DNA of 64,000 bases from Knufia peltigerae (lineage: Eukaryota > Ascomycota > Eurotiomycetes > Chaetothyriales > Trichomeriaceae): assembly GCA_030247855.1 (NCBI GenBank), contig JAPDRN010000004.1, forward strand, positions 620,001 to 684,000. The letters are read 5' to 3'. The notes under the pieces were generated by a model that was not told where the DNA came from, made no database searches, and saw only the letters and a list, made by a program, of their open reading frames with translations. Both the position numbers and the translations under genes were made by a program. Shown one piece after another: positions 43,028-54,056 of this stretch (its first letter is position 1; each line of letters begins with the position of its first letter).

Positions 43028-45926
43028 ATGCGACGGCGGACACTGTCTCCCTATCATGGGAGGACAGCTACCCCTCCTTCGGCCGAGGTGTCGTTAATTC
43101 GCAGCTTTGACTCCCAGGTCAATCCGTCGCGTCCTGTCAGGCAATCTCCTTTGGCAACCTCTCAAATCCAAGGAATGCCCTTGGATCTGATCGAACGTCT
43201 ACGAACATTTCCTCTGTTCCAGGCTGCCTCCGACACCTTCCTCGCCGACATTGGCCTCCTCCTCAAGCCTCAACTATACAGTGCCAATGACTATATTATC
43301 ACAGAGGGTGAAGACGCGAAGGCAATGTACTGGCTCGTTAGAGGTGCGGTAGCTGTTACATCACGGGACGGCGAGAGCACATATGCTGAGCTGAAGCCTG
43401 GCGCGTTCTTCGGAGAGATCGGTATCTTCATGGAGCGACCCCGTACCGCCACCGTCGTAGCTCGGTCAAGATGTCTGGTCCTCATCTTAAAAAAGGAAGA
43501 TCTGAAGACCATACTGCCCAAGTATCCGGACGTTGAGCGCGCGATCCGAGAAGAAGCCTTGGAAAGATTAACACAATTGGAAAAGAAGAAGGCACAGGTG
43601 GTTTTGGGCAGTGATGATGTTCCCTCGGACGAAAGAAGGGGGTCCAAACGCAGGGCTGCATTCCCTGAAGATGTATCGATGAATGACGGTGATGCGAACA
43701 AAAGAAGAAAATCTCCAAGCCCGGGTACCAATGAAGTCTCGACGGCGAGCGCTTTGGGCCACGGTCTTGTCAACATCCGAGCTACGTTAAAGGAGCTGCC
43801 GTTATTTGCATCTCTGCCGGCTGATATACTCCATTTCCTGGGACTCAGCGCGTCGCCGAGGAGTTTTGCACCCTTCACAGATATCGTCAAACAAGACACT
43901 AGGGGGCGAGAGGTTTACTTCATTGTCCGTGGAGAGGTGGAGGTGTTGGACGAGAAGAACCCGTCAAGCCCTAGGATGAACAAATCCAAAATCCCCAATG
44001 GCATACCTCCGACGCCTCGTGTAGTTGCACGTCTACGGCCCGGGCAATACTTTGGAGAAGTGGTCAGTCTATCTCTGGCAGATCGTCGGACAGCAACCGT
44101 TCGCTCGGTGACACAGGTCGAATGTTTAATGATCTCTGAAAACGTCTTGGCCGACTTTTGGGATCGATGCCCCCCCGAGATTGTTCGACAGATCGAGGAG
44201 ACGGCAAAAGAGAGATTAAAGATCGCTTCCGACAATGATGTAGTCATGAACGAGGCAGATGCTGAGCCTAAGATACACCAGTTAGTCATTGGGGAAGATA
44301 AGGAGAGGATCATGAGAAAGGCGGCGCAGGCACCTCGAGTCACCTTCACAGATGCCGAAATATCCAGTCCGACAGACGAACCGGGGATCGTTGAACCTTC
44401 AGATCCAGATCCTTTCCTGAGCGAAGGTCTTGAAAAAGTCAAATCAAGATCGAGAAGGGGATCACTTGCTCCACCATCACCGGACGAATCGTCAAAAGAA
44501 CAGAGACGCAGGTCGCCTAGAATCTCTCCAGTCACAACCACGACATCAAGTCCGTCTCCTCGAAGTTCCGTGTCTGGGACACCGTCTCCAACTTCTGAAC
44601 AAAAGGTTTCAGCGTTCTCATTTTCTGAGGCTCCATCTCCCGGCAGCCGAGCGAAACCACGATCTGAGGTCCGTCCTGGTCTCAATTACGGCAAAATTCC
44701 TGACAAGTTATTACAGCAGATTTTCGGGTATCTCGAACTTCATGACCTGATGCGTCTTCGAACAGTGTGCCTCCACTGGCAGCATCTGCTACACACTTCA
44801 GAGAATTTATTGGCGTACCTGGACCTTGCGCGGTACAATCGGAGTATCACTAATGATGTTTTGATCACTCGGATTTGTCCCTTTGTGGGTCAGAGGCCAC
44901 GTTTCATCGATCTCAGTAATTGCTTTCATGTCACGGACGAAGGATTCACCGCGCTGGTTAATGCGTGTGGCGCCAACGTACGCAGTTGGCGGATGAAAAG
45001 CGTCTGGGATGTCACTGCTCCAGCAATATTGGAGATGGCCAACAGAGCCCGCGGACTGAAAGAGGTGGACTTTAGTAATTGTCGCAAGGTCAGCGACACA
45101 TTGCTGGCGAGGATTGTAGGCTGGGTGGTACCAAATCAGCCACATCTGTCCAACCATCGCAGTAAATTGAATTCTCAACGTGCCGTGCTTGATACGAAGA
45201 TGAACACTGCTATTCAACAACCGGCTCCAGGTACGATCATTGGTTGCCCGGAACTATCCTCGATTACTCTGAGCTATTGCAAGCATATAACCGACCGGAC
45301 AATGGCACATATTGCGACGCATGCAAGTCAGCGAATAGAGTCAATGGACTTGACACGATGTACAACGATTACCGATGCAGGATTCCAATTCTGGGGCAAC
45401 GTCAAATTCGAACGATTGAAGAGGCTTTGTTTGGCGGACTGTACATATCTGGGTGATCAGAGTATTGTATGGTTGGTCAACGGGGCCGGCAGCAGGTTGG
45501 AACAGCTTGACCTGGTAAGTTTGCATATCCTGGACGGGATCTGGGACCTTTCCACTGATCAATTTTCTCTAGTCTTTCTGTTGCGCCTTGTCCGACACGG
45601 CCACAGAAGTCCTGGCTCTAGGTTGTCCAAACCTAACCCATCTCAATCTCTCATTTTGTGGAAGTGCCGTCTCGGATCCAAGTTTGAGGTCTATTGGCTT
45701 GCATTTGACATCTTTGCAGGAGCTCGCCGTCCGTGGATGCGTCCGTGTCACTGGCCTCGGGGTACAAAGTATAGTGGAAGGGTGTCAAAAATTGAAATTG
45801 CTTGATGTCAGTCAATGCAAGAATCTTCAACCCTGGCTCGTATCCGGCGGCGTTGAGCGTTGGCGAGCTGCAGGCAGAGATGTCCAATTTGTCGTTGTCA
45901 GTTCCGGAACGAAGTTGGTTCGGTGA
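43028..45926 (+). CDS. Double cyclic-nucleotide-binding / F-box / leucine-rich-repeat protein
   Basis: The model is join(43028..45514,45573..45926), 946 aa, with one 58-nt phase-0 intron. Residues about 57-165 form a cNMP-binding domain with the phosphate-cassette-like FGEIGIFMERPRTATV. Residues about 257-380 form a second, with FGEVVSLSLADRRTATV. Residues 200-232 and 440-545 are Ser/Pro/Arg-rich linkers. An F-box (about 553-600, KIPDKLLQQIFGYLELHDL and VCLHWQHLL) is followed by AMN1-type leucine-rich repeats (C-I-T-D pattern, e.g. YCKHITDRTMAHIA) to the C-terminus. The F-box implies a substrate adaptor of an SCF ubiquitin ligase. The cNMP domains suggest ligand control, but the residues that fix cAMP versus other ligands cannot be judged here. 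Confidence 0.92.
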
Positions 45927-47058
45927 TGACTATCGCGAGGCGGCAGCGGGGACTGTTTCCTACGACTCTGTCATCATGAGTTCAGGCCAGACGAACGATT
46001 TCATGAATTCATGTACTACGTCCTCGTGTTGCATACCGGGGCGAAAGATGTTTGAGTACGAAGAGAAGGAGAAGCAAAACAGAGACAGTATAGAAGCCCA
46101 GGACGAAAGCATCAGGACGGCTCAAGTGTACCTTTTGTTTGGGATTGGGATTTGGACAGCATTTTTTCTTTTTTGATATATATGAGATCTGTTAACGATC
46201 AAGAGTGATACCCCCTCGATATTGAGTGAAATGAAGATTTTGAATGAGGTTGATAATGTTTTTTCCCCTGTTCACGAAAAATGTGTTTGTTATGGTGCCA
46301 CGGAATATTTACTCTGCTGTATGGAGTATGTATGTATTTTTATGTTGAAGCCCTACGGAGTACAGAATATCAATACAGTGAAGTGAATATCGGTTGCAGT
46401 TATGCGAGATCTCATATGACGTCATTTTGATGAGAATTGATCTTTATTTTTTTTTTTCTTCTTCTTTGCCATCGACTCAGTAGTTGCTATTACGAGCATC
46501 GAGCCGGGTAATCCGTTCTTATTCGTATCCTGGCCAGGTCTGTTGTTACGATAGGTTTGGATTACGATGGAGTCTTTGGGGTTTTTTTTTTCATTTTTCG
46601 GCAGCCTCCGACAATTGGATTACAGTAAGCTTCTTTTTTTAGGAGAGCAGAAGCTTTTTCGAACCACTTTCTTATCATCGACTGCTAAAAAAGTCCAAGA
46701 AATGCATAATATACTCGATACGTGCTCTTCATCCTCTGCGAATCCCTTTTTTTCTCTTGATTGATATAGTTCCCCTTTTACTACCTCGAGATCTCTTGGA
46801 AAATAAGCAATTACTTCTCAGTGTCTACCGATATTTTGTCGCAAGTTATACCTTTGTTACAGTAAAGCAAAAACGGTACCCAAAAGGAGAGAACCCAGTA
46901 ACAAAAAGTCGACTTATTATCATTGACAGTCCAAAAGAAAAATCAACGAGGAAGCAAATATTGATTTTGTCGACCTCACTTAATTCGAATCGAAAACTTC
47001 AAAATCCGACTCTTTTTGTTGTGTTGAAACGAAGGATATTTCGTTCCGATAGCCCAGC
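45927..47058. other. AT-rich intergenic region
   Basis: This 1.1 kb is visibly AT-rich with T-tracts (about 46443-46460 and 46580-46592) and a TACGGAGTA motif (46354-46362). No coding frame with support. The right end is the promoter of the adenine deaminase gene. Confidence 0.5.
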
Positions 47059-48469
47059 ATGTGTAAAGGACCGATGCACGATTTCCTCAAGGCTCTGCCC
47101 AAGTGTGAGCATCATATGCATATCGAAGGTACGTCTCTTTTTTTTGAATCAATTCAGAGAGAGAACTTTGTCCTAGCAAAAAGGCATGCAACGGATTGGG
47201 TGCCTGTACTTATAAGAATCAACTCCCCCCTTCCCTCCCTTTTCCCTTCCCTACACACACACACACACACACACACCTTACATGGTGATTTGGACGTGTT
47301 TCTTTCACCCTCGCCCTACAAGAACACACACCTCTCTGGTCATCCTGCACACACAAGACACAAAAAAACGTGGTTTCTTCGACTCGAACATTCTCACGGG
47401 AAACAAACCCCAGTGACAAAAACACATCATCATTGTCGACTGACTCGTTTTTTGGGGGGTGTTTTCCAACACAGGCTCCTTGGAACCGGATCTACTCTTC
47501 ACCTTGGCCAAACGTAACAACATCAAACTTCCATCTGCGTCTGTGGACCCGTCCTTCGAGTCCGTCGAAACTCTTCTCTCCCGGTATCGACGATTCACGT
47601 CCCTCGACGATTTCTTGCACTATTATTTCATCGGCATGTCGGTCCTGGTGACCTCGTCCGACTTTGAGTCCCTCGCGTACGCCTACTTCTCGAGGGCCGC
47701 CGCGTCCGACGGCGTGGCGCACGCCGAGATCTTTTTCGACCCTCAGGCCCACACCTCGAGGGGGGTCGAGTACTCGACCGTCGTGCGTGGACTCGAGGCG
47801 GCGCGCGCGCGGGCCCTGGCCGACTTCGGCCTGACCTCGGAGCTCATCGTCTGCATCTTGAGGCACCTCCCCGCCGGGGACGGACGGGCGATGTACGAGA
47901 CCTCGGCCCTCCCGGACCTCGAATCCGGAGTCGTCAGGGGTCTCGGGTTGAGCAGCACCGAACTGGGGAACCCCCCGGCCCTGTTCCGGGAGCCGTTCCT
48001 GGACGCCGAGCGGCGCGGGTTCCGCCGCACGGCCCACGCGGGGGAGGAGGCCGGCGTGTCCTACATGGCCGAGGCCCTGCGGGAGCTGCACGTCGAGAGG
48101 GTCGACCACGGCATCAAGCTGCTCGAGTCCCGCGACGACGTCATGGCCGAGTTTGTCCGCCGTCGGATCCTCGTCACCCTGTGCCCGCTCAGCAACGTCG
48201 AGTTGAGGTGCGTCGAGAGGGTCTCCGACCTGCCCGTCCGGGAGTACCTCGAGGCCGGTGTCAGGTTCAGCATCAACAGCGACGACCCGGCGTACTTTGG
48301 AGGGTACGTCCTGGACAATTACTGCGCCGTCCAGGACTCCTTCGACCTGACCAAGTCGGAATGGGAGACCATCGTCCGCAACGGCATCTCGGGGAGTTGG
48401 TGCGGTGAAGATCGAAAACAACAAATGATCGAGACCCTGGAAGAGGTCATGGTCAAGTTCGAGGATTGA
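47059..48469 (+). CDS. aah1: Adenine deaminase (Aah1)
   Basis: The model is join(47059..47128,47475..48469), 354 aa. It converts adenine to hypoxanthine in purine salvage. Exon 1 gives FLKALPKCEHHMHIEG, the amino-terminal metal-binding histidines, completed by exon 2 (SLEPDLLFTLAKRNN). Further motifs fit the adenosine/adenine deaminase family: AHAGE with the catalytic His and Glu, VDHGIKLL, LCPLSNVEL and INSDDPAYFGGY with the metal-binding Asp pair. Length and absence of adenosine-deaminase-specific insertions favour the fungal adenine deaminase subgroup. The 346-nt intron is long, with a (CA)12 microsatellite. Exon 2 has very high GC3 compared with the AT-rich flank. Confidence 0.93.
47253..47276. 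repeat. (AC)12 microsatellite in aah1 intron
   Basis: Twelve uninterrupted AC units lie in the single intron of aah1, preceded by a C/T-rich tract. Confidence 0.95.
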
Positions 48470-48891
48470 GATCGAGAAGCAACACCCTATAACCATGAAC
48501 ACGACGAGAATCCACACCACCCTCCAGTCAACTTCGACTTCTTCAGACGTGGAAAACGACGACGACGCCAACCTCACTCACCTCACTCAACGTACTTGTA
48601 CTTTTGGTCGGAATACGTTACCCTTCTATGCTGCTAGCTGGTGTTTCTCTCGAAGTATGGCAATGTGTATACTTGTAAACATGACATGTACAAATAAATG
48701 ATGATCACATACCGAATTATTACAGGACCCAAACGGTATCTACAATTCGCCCTACACTTGACACAGTGCAGGTCGCTTGCACTCTTTCTGTACCTTGTGG
48801 CCATGAATTTAACAATAGTAATAATGATTTTCAAGGTCATCCATGGTGACGCTCATTCAACGATCAATGAATGCCATACTTATACACAACA
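48470..48891. other. Convergent 3' intergenic region
   Basis: The 422 bases between the stops of aah1 (+) and the alpha/beta-hydrolase gene (-) contain no gene. Confidence 0.5.
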
Positions 48892-51705
48892 TTAACTCGT
48901 CGAGGAAGAAGAGGAAGAAGACTCGCTTACGTTCTTCTTGGTCTTTAAGTACTTTTCACCTAATCCCACACCCTTTGCTCGAGCATTCACAACAGCCTCA
49001 ATGCATCGTCCAACCCCTTCCAAATCACCCATCAGACCGACATGTCCTCGATCACTCTCCACACGTCCTCCTTTGACACATCGATAACCTTCGGGTAATT
49101 GGGCAGCACTGGCGAGCACAACACCATCGCCCGCTGCAAAAGCTAGGTCGTCAAAAGCCTCGGTATACTTGATCGCCTCCTCATCCGGCACTCTGGCGCC
49201 ATACACAGTTGGCACCGTCTTACCAAAAATGTAAGCATGTGGAGGGTATCGATTGCTTTCTTGATGAGTTGGATTAAATGCCAACGCTTTCTTGAAATCC
49301 AAAATCTCGGCAAGTGTACGGCTTAGGTACTCTTTTGCCTGGTCTTTAGGGATCGTACATGCTGTCGCCACACTAGGTCGATGCTGTGCTTGCTTCATTG
49401 TCGGACCGACAACCTCTTCTGGCCCTTCACCATCCGCCACATTGCCGACCTCTGCGGCTTTATCAGCTACTGCTGGACCGACCCCTTCCGCTTTTTGCAC
49501 AGGTTCTGTGGTTTGAATACTTTGGCCTCCGAACCACGAAGATCGTTTGTTAGACGAGATACTACCGGAAATGGCACCAATAATGCTCTTTCTTCCATCC
49601 CCATTATTGTTAGTCCGATGTAAAGGTGGATTGATGCATGGGCTAAGGCGATACTCATCCCAAACTTCTGGATCAAAAAAGTTCAAATCATATCTCTTAT
49701 TGGTGTGCTTTTGAATGAAACAACGTCCACTTTCAGGCAGAAGCGCAAAACTGGTTCTGAGGGTGAAATTGACTTGGGCAGTAAGCACTCTGGAACTGAG
49801 AAGCACATCATCGCCATTTCGAAGTGGGCCAAGGATGTTGACGCAGTGCTGAGGAACTCCAGCATAGACAACTCCAGCGAACAAATCCGGTCTTTGGTTA
49901 ACGGCGTATCGAGTGATCAAACCTCCCAGACTGTGAGCGATGACTGTAGCTCCTCTCTTTTCCGGTGGAGTCTCTGGGTGGTTGCATTCTAAAGACTCGA
50001 GAAACTTGATCAGCCTCGCGGCCAGGAGATGAGGGCTCAGTCTCCAGTCATAGCCCCAATCATGTACTCTCAACTTGTTCTGACGAGTATTAGGACACTT
50101 GTGCAAATGTTTGAGTAGTCTTCGACAGATGTCGATGGGTCCAATATGTGAGAGAACGCCTGATGGTATGATAGTCTCTTCCATTCGTTCCTCGTCTTCT
50201 CTAGTCAAACCGACCTCCAAATCAACTCGACGAAGGTTTAATCCGACTTTGACTGGGACCCAAACCTGACGATGAGGTGGCTGAGCCGATCTTAGAATCG
50301 AGCCACGATAGCCTCCAAGTAGGACTACATCTCCTGTCGTCTTGGACAGAGCATGGGATAAGATTGGATGTGCTCGCTGTTGCGGAGTCCCGAGCTCTAA
50401 GCCTTTCTTGACATTTCGAATGCCTTTAATCGATGTGTATTGATGATTAGGCCCTCTGCTAGAGTCGCTCACATCATTCGTCCGGATATTCATCGAGCTA
50501 TTCGCAGGAGAAATGCGACGCTTCGGCGATGGCCTAATCACTGGAAGCTTTGGGAGTCGCAAAGTGGAGTTTTGGAAGCTGTCTGTGATGGCTTTAAAAC
50601 GAGAGTTGGCCATGTCAGTGACATTAGCAAAGGCACTTGTATCGTCGTAGGCAGAGACTCCTGAAACCCTCCTTCTTATGTACAGGGAGCCTTCGGAATT
50701 AGAACGAGCTCGACTCTTGGTTGACGCCGGACTGACAGGCGATAACAATGACTCGATATTGCCATCAAGGCCGATGTAAGGTCTGGTGATGATAGGATGG
50801 CTTTGAGAAGGCATGACCTGAATATCAGGGTTTGACATTTTGCGAGGTCTAGGACCGTCATTCAAGACAAACTTCGCTGCCGTCGATGTCTGTGGTGGAG
50901 TTCTTCGGTCGGGATTTGGGGTCGACGCTCCAGAGTGACCTGTGCTTCTGAAGCTGGCCGGGAAAAGAGACATAGAGCTAAAATTGAACGTTGGTGAAGG
51001 AAGATCAGGCATCAATTTCTTCAAACTAGACATAATTGCTGTTGGGCCGCTTGACGCCCGCCGTCTGCCTTCCTGACCCACGGCTTGGAGTAAGTTTCGT
51101 GTATATGATAGCCTGTTTGATTGTGGTATATGGACTTCGCGCCTCTCGACCGGTTGTGGAGCTGTCTTATGATGAGGTTGGTCAACCTTGGGAAGATCTA
51201 TCTCTTGTTCTCGAGCCTGTGATAGTCCCGCCTGAGCAGTCCGTATGGAGGACTGCCCCGATTCGATGATCTCAGAAGGACCTTGGGTCATCGTGGATTG
51301 CCTCGTCCGCGACGGCTCCTCAACTCTCTCGTTTGACGATATGGTTTCGAAGTCCTGCTCAGGAGTGTCGTCTTGTGATTGCTCAAGTTCATCATTTTCG
51401 TTTGGCTCTTCTTTCAAGCTAACTATATTTTGGAAGTAGTCGAGAGAGAGGTTCATAGCTCGTGCCTTCTCGAATGCTGGCGTTTCGGGAGCTCTCATAT
51501 GAGTCTGGACCCGACTTATGCTGACACCAATCATATCATCGTCGTACAGACCTTCGGTTTCTAACTTGGGCAAAACAGGCTGTTTGCCTGGCACAGAATC
51601 CTTATCGGGAGTCATGTCGAGTTCATCTGGCGTCGTTACCCAATCTTGACTCTGATCTTGAGCGAAAGGATGGTCTGCCATCCCAGGGGCACCGGCTGAA
51701 TCCAT
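48892..51705 (-). CDS. Large alpha/beta-hydrolase (LCAT/lipase-like)
   Basis: An intronless frame of 937 aa from ATG 51705. Residues 1-430 are Ser/Pro-rich and disordered-looking. The hydrolase core runs from about 440 to 790. It shows VVLLGGYRGSIL (oxyanion strand), VHDWGYDWR, and the nucleophile elbow VIAHSLGGLITRYAV with Ser592 in AHSLGG; then GVVYAGVPQH. The His is probably in GDGVVLASA or DRGHVGLMGD near the C-terminus. The layout resembles fungal lecithin:cholesterol-acyltransferase/lipase-like proteins acting on phospholipids or acylglycerols. The C-terminus is a Ser run. No signal peptide is seen, so an intracellular lipase is more likely than a secreted one. Confidence 0.85.
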   Translation of the reverse strand: MDSAGAPGMADHPFAQDQSQDWVTTPDELDMTPDKDSVPGKQPVLPKLETEGLYDDDMIGVSISRVQTHMRAPETPAFEKARAMNLSLDYFQNIVSLKEEPNENDELEQSQDDTPEQDFETISSNERVEEPSRTRQSTMTQGPSEIIESGQSSIRTAQAGLSQAREQEIDLPKVDQPHHKTAPQPVERREVHIPQSNRLSYTRNLLQAVGQEGRRRASSGPTAIMSSLKKLMPDLPSPTFNFSSMSLFPASFRSTGHSGASTPNPDRRTPPQTSTAAKFVLNDGPRPRKMSNPDIQVMPSQSHPIITRPYIGLDGNIESLLSPVSPASTKSRARSNSEGSLYIRRRVSGVSAYDDTSAFANVTDMANSRFKAITDSFQNSTLRLPKLPVIRPSPKRRISPANSSMNIRTNDVSDSSRGPNHQYTSIKGIRNVKKGLELGTPQQRAHPILSHALSKTTGDVVLLGGYRGSILRSAQPPHRQVWVPVKVGLNLRRVDLEVGLTREDEERMEETIIPSGVLSHIGPIDICRRLLKHLHKCPNTRQNKLRVHDWGYDWRLSPHLLAARLIKFLESLECNHPETPPEKRGATVIAHSLGGLITRYAVNQRPDLFAGVVYAGVPQHCVNILGPLRNGDDVLLSSRVLTAQVNFTLRTSFALLPESGRCFIQKHTNKRYDLNFFDPEVWDEYRLSPCINPPLHRTNNNGDGRKSIIGAISGSISSNKRSSWFGGQSIQTTEPVQKAEGVGPAVADKAAEVGNVADGEGPEEVVGPTMKQAQHRPSVATACTIPKDQAKEYLSRTLAEILDFKKALAFNPTHQESNRYPPHAYIFGKTVPTVYGARVPDEEAIKYTEAFDDLAFAAGDGVVLASAAQLPEGYRCVKGGRVESDRGHVGLMGDLEGVGRCIEAVVNARAKGVGLGEKYLKTKKNVSESSSSSSSTS

Positions 51706-54056
51706 CGTGAACTTCTGTGATCATGTAAATGGTAGTCCAGAGCGAGAACCGCTTTTAGCTCATGATTAGGAATCCGGGCGATTTGGTTGAAAATGATGCC
51801 TGATCAAGTCACCAAGCCAAGTCCGAAGCTGAGAACTGATGCTTATGGTTTTCGATCGATAGGATGCAGCTCGAGGGCGGATGGATGATTAAGGTGATAG
51901 GCCGGTGCTGACAGTGTCACACTGGCCCCGGTCAAGAAGGTTGTCGTATTGAAAAGAGTGTAGAGGTCAGGGTTCCAAGGAGAAATGTGATATCGGTCGC
52001 TCCCGTTTGTTTTGAGGCCACCATAACTGAGATACGGAGTATTGATGTTGGGATAAGCATACGAATAGGATAGGCGAGATGTTGACATGGGTCAGAGAGG
52101 GAAAAATACTGTACAGGAGATGATCTTGACTCCGGCATTGGCGGATGTCGCGACTAGTTGATAGGAAGGAAGCACAGCCCCAATCTGCCCGAGTAAGTTC
52201 CGCCGACGGAAGACGGCAGCTGCTACCCGTTTGTTAGTATCGTGGATTTTGCATCATTATTGTCGTCATGTGGAACACTGTACGAGTCTGATTGATCTGG
52301 TTATCCTTTGCAACCTGGGGGAATCCGGGGAAGCACAAGGAGTTGTTTTTAAGTAAGTCAACCATGAATTTGTGTCCCTTGTGTCTGGGACGCCTAAAAC
52401 AGGGTCGAGGAAGCCAAGCTTTAATTATACCGTCATAAGTGGTTAGGCTTGTCGCTAATCTTGAAGCCAAGACAATAGCCTAAATCGGGACCTCATTGAT
52501 TACAATTCTTCAACTTCAACATCTACCTGAGGTAACCATACATTTCTCTTCGCAAATTCAACCCTCGAACTCCTTACTAGGTAGGTATACATAGTATAGC
52601 TCGCTACAAGTCATGAAGCTAGTCAGTGATTTTGAGTCGGTTTGTTCGAATGTGACCGACTTCAGGGTGACCAAACCGCCAATGATAATAGCTTCTCAAG
52701 GACCCAATCCAACCGGACTCGTTCGCATCGAGTCACTCTGCACTGACAAAACAGCCTTCCAAACGATTCATTACAAGCGCATGTATTTCCTGAGGGTCTC
52801 TAGACATACATACATTACCCCCTGTCTCAGCTCGAAGCACAAATTCTTGAAACCCCCCAGGCCTAAATAAAATGACCACTCAACCTCCTCGAGCAAGTAT
52901 ATGGCTCGGTCTAGCCCAGCTCATTCTACCCAGAGAGTACAATCGCATCGAAGAAATTCGTGCACTCAGGCAAGAACGCAAGAAGAAACAGAAAACCGAA
53001 GCGGAGACGAAAGCTGCCGCCGTCGACAACGAAACTTCGGGAGAGGAGGACGTCGCAGTGACTCCGGCTCAGTAATGATCCCAAGGAAAAAAGGCCGCCG
53101 ACGCTTCCAATGCAGAGGCACAGGCAGAGACTACTGATTGGACAATATCTCAAGTCGGACTTGTGCAAGCTTGTACGGTACTACCGCAGCGATAAGGGGC
53201 CGGGCTATGAGGACGACGAGAAAAAAAAAAGTACAAAAAATTGTGCCGAAAAACAAAAAGTTAAGAGGTTCGAAACCCAGACTTGAGCTTCTCTTTTACT
53301 TATCCCGACTATGACCACACTGTCATCCCCTCGTACCTTGGTCAAGGGATGCCCCAGTCACATCATGGAAACCTGCCGACTCCCAGTTTTAATCCCACTA
53401 AAGCTGGTTTCCAAGGATAAGCCCAACCTCCGAACCATTGGTAACAAGGTCGCAGTTCGACGCGGTGAGTCTTTACTAGTTGGGCCATCAAGGCGATCAA
53501 TGTTGAAGGAAAGTTCACTGGATTAAATATATATAGGGTACAATTACCGAGATATCCACTTGAGTGAATTCATGTCTAGTAGGTGCAAGTTGGGCAAAGT
53601 ATCTCCCGTCACAAGGTCATATTAACCCATCACTACATTCCAACCCAGAAAAGAGAAAGGTTGAATTCAATATTCATATTGTGTCTTAGCGACTAATGGT
53701 TCCCCCTTAAGCATACACTTCTCTTGTAGTGTGGAATATGTCATGACGTCGAGTCACCCACAGCTAGGAGGACTGTGAGTTCCTCGTGTCAGCACCCTGG
53801 AGCTCAAAGGATTCGACTTGATTTGTACATGAATCCGGAGCACTTCATCCCGTCATAGGTGCTGGACAGGAAAAATGTGAGGTCTAATCAATATATTGAC
53901 CATCAGACGCCTTTGGAAATCTCTGTTCATCTGGCACATGTAGTGACAGGTTTAAAGAGGCGTTTTCATTACAGTCGTGGAGTCTCACGTTGCCGTGATT
54001 TCGTCGCAATGCAATTACCCATCCGAAGGACATCAAATGGATGTCCTGCAGCTCAT
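51706..54056. other. Gene-poor interval with one small candidate ORF
   Basis: About 2.35 kb between two minus-strand genes. Apart from the 67-codon frame at 52872 no coding is supported. An A-rich run lies at 53220-53260. Confidence 0.45.
52872..53075 (+). CDS. Possible small charged protein
   Basis: A 67-aa frame with ATG in good context (preceded by AAATAAA). The product has a hydrophobic-leaning N-terminus (SIWLGLAQLILPREY), then a Lys/Glu/Arg helix (IRALRQERKKKQKTEAETK) and an acidic tail. This amphipathic composition looks protein-like, but no family is recognised. It could be a chance frame. Confidence 0.4.
   Translation: MTTQPPRASIWLGLAQLILPREYNRIEEIRALRQERKKKQKTEAETKAAAVDNETSGEEDVAVTPAQ

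Noticed and set aside
43915..44685. Minus-strand ORF opposite the cNMP/F-box gene
   Set aside because: It overlaps an unambiguous coding exon and has no domain.
47492..48577. 361-codon minus-strand ORF opposite aah1
   Set aside because: It mirrors the GC-rich deaminase exon; its composition (Asp/Val/Gly/Arg) is typical of an antisense frame.
53260..53290. tRNA T-loop-like GGTTCGAAACC near 53267
   Set aside because: No matching anticodon arm, D-arm or acceptor stem can be drawn around it.
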